Positions 50,782-51,231 of a DNA stretch of 51,231 nucleotides are shown here, in pieces; the first letter of the stretch is position 1, and every line of letters starts with the position of its first letter. The notes beneath the pieces were generated by a model. It did not search any database. It saw nothing but the letters and a program-made list of their open reading frames with translations, and was not told the DNA's origin. The stretch spans positions 1-51,231 of the forward strand of contig UNSJ01000010.1 in NCBI GenBank assembly GCA_900548405.1. The letters are read 5' to 3'. The position numbers were made by a program, and so were the translations under genes. The stretch is from Candidatus Gastranaerophilales bacterium. Its GTDB lineage: Bacteria > Cyanobacteriota > Vampirovibrionia > Gastranaerophilales > Gastranaerophilaceae.

Positions 50782-51231
50782 TTAAGCATTGTAAGCCTTA
50801 AAAAATTCCTGTAATACCTCATGTCCTTTGAGAATTGATTTATAATCAAGGTACTCGTTTTTTGAATGCATATTGCATACTGTTGCAAGTCCTAAAAGAT
50901 AAGGAACAAACTTTTCATCATGAGCATTTGTTTCATTTGCATAAATATGAGTTTCTGCACCTGCGTGGAAAGAAGTTATATCAGGTTCAACTCCCGCCTT
51001 TCTGGCAGCTGCTTCAAAAAGTATCGGAATATATTCATCATCAACTTTTTCAAACGGAGGAAGATGTTCTTCAAATTCAATTACTGCATCTGCAATATTT
51101 TTGTGTTGTTGATTAAATTTATCAACAATCAGTGCCATTTGTAATTTAAGTTCTTCTTCTTTTTTACGGCTTGAACTTCTTATTGAATAACTTACCTCAG
51201 CATCAGTATTAATGATATTAGTAACATCAAT
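50782..51231 (-). CDS. M20 family peptidase (tripeptidase-like), 3' part; 5' end beyond the window
   Basis: The frame is open from the window edge through residues such as NTDAEVSYSIRSSSRKKEEE (dimerisation domain) to GAETHIYANETNAHDEKFVPYLLGLATVCNMHS, typical of PepT-like M20 di/tripeptidases. The Met at 51138 is internal, not a start. The catalytic zinc-binding part lies outside the window. Cytoplasmic peptide hydrolysis is expected. Confidence 0.8.
   Translation of the reverse strand: MDVTNIINTDAEVSYSIRSSSRKKEEELKLQMALIVDKFNQQHKNIADAVIEFEEHLPPFEKVDDEYIPILFEAAARKAGVEPDITSFHAGAETHIYANETNAHDEKFVPYLLGLATVCNMHSKNEYLDYKSILKGHEVLQEFFKAYNA

Noticed and set aside
1..51231. tRNA, rRNA, CRISPR, insertion sequence or prophage
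   Set aside because: No cloverleaf-like spacer, regular repeat array, transposase, integrase or phage structural gene was seen in any gap.

Overview
The window looks like a chromosome segment of a non-photosynthetic cyanobacterial relative, most likely a gut Melainabacterium (Gastranaerophilales-like). The evidence is direct. The RNA polymerase beta-prime subunit is split into rpoC1 and rpoC2 at the cyanobacterial position. rpoC2 carries an insertion of about 650 residues inside the trigger loop, as in cyanobacteria. The DNA is AT-rich. There is no photosynthesis or respiration gene, but there is a compact oxygen-defence cluster typical of anaerobes. Outer-membrane functions (LptC/LptA-like, TolC-like, MacA, a family 8 glycosyltransferase) point to a Gram-negative envelope.

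Layout. 1-10 kb: a prepilin-like gene, then rpoB-rpoC1-rpoC2 on the minus strand with unusual hairpin repeats in both intergenic gaps. 10-14.6 kb: two orphan proteins, a fused double M16 peptidase and a small tail-anchored protein. 14.6-17.7 kb: a PerR-like regulator with a Fur/PerR-type operator over its own promoter, followed by a 46-residue rubredoxin, two rubrerythrins and a flavodiiron protein. 17.7-23.4 kb: a membrane protein, thrS without a TGS domain, prepilin locus A, an orphan protein and a glycosyltransferase. 23.5-29.5 kb: ssb, a four-carbon acid sugar kinase and a pdxA-family gene on the plus strand, then dapA, secD and secF on the minus strand. 29.6-39 kb: prepilin locus B, LptC-like, LptA-like, TPR protein, dprA, topA, aroE with an N-terminal extension, an orphan protein and prepilin locus C. 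39-47.7 kb, minus strand: mtnP, yggT, trkA, trkH and a TolC-MacA-MacB efflux set with MacB split in two. 48-51 kb: a lytic transglycosylase, a large orphan coiled-coil protein and the 3' part of an M20 peptidase running off the window.

The most interesting signal is a set of three dispersed prepilin-like genes (A at 20.5-21.4 kb, B at 29.6-30.5 kb, C at 38.3-39.1 kb). Each has a good sigma-70-like promoter, a Shine-Dalgarno sequence and start codon, and then a G/C homopolymer of 10 or 11 bases placed before the prepilin motif FTLAEVL. In A the tract is 11 long and the frame runs through. In B and C it is 10 long and the frame is broken; adding exactly one base restores it in C and opens a fused frame in B. 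The sequence beside the tract is shared but lies in opposite orientation in A versus B and C. This has the form of a multi-locus, slipped-strand phase-variation system for pilin-like surface proteins.

No tRNA, rRNA, CRISPR array, transposase or phage gene is visible.
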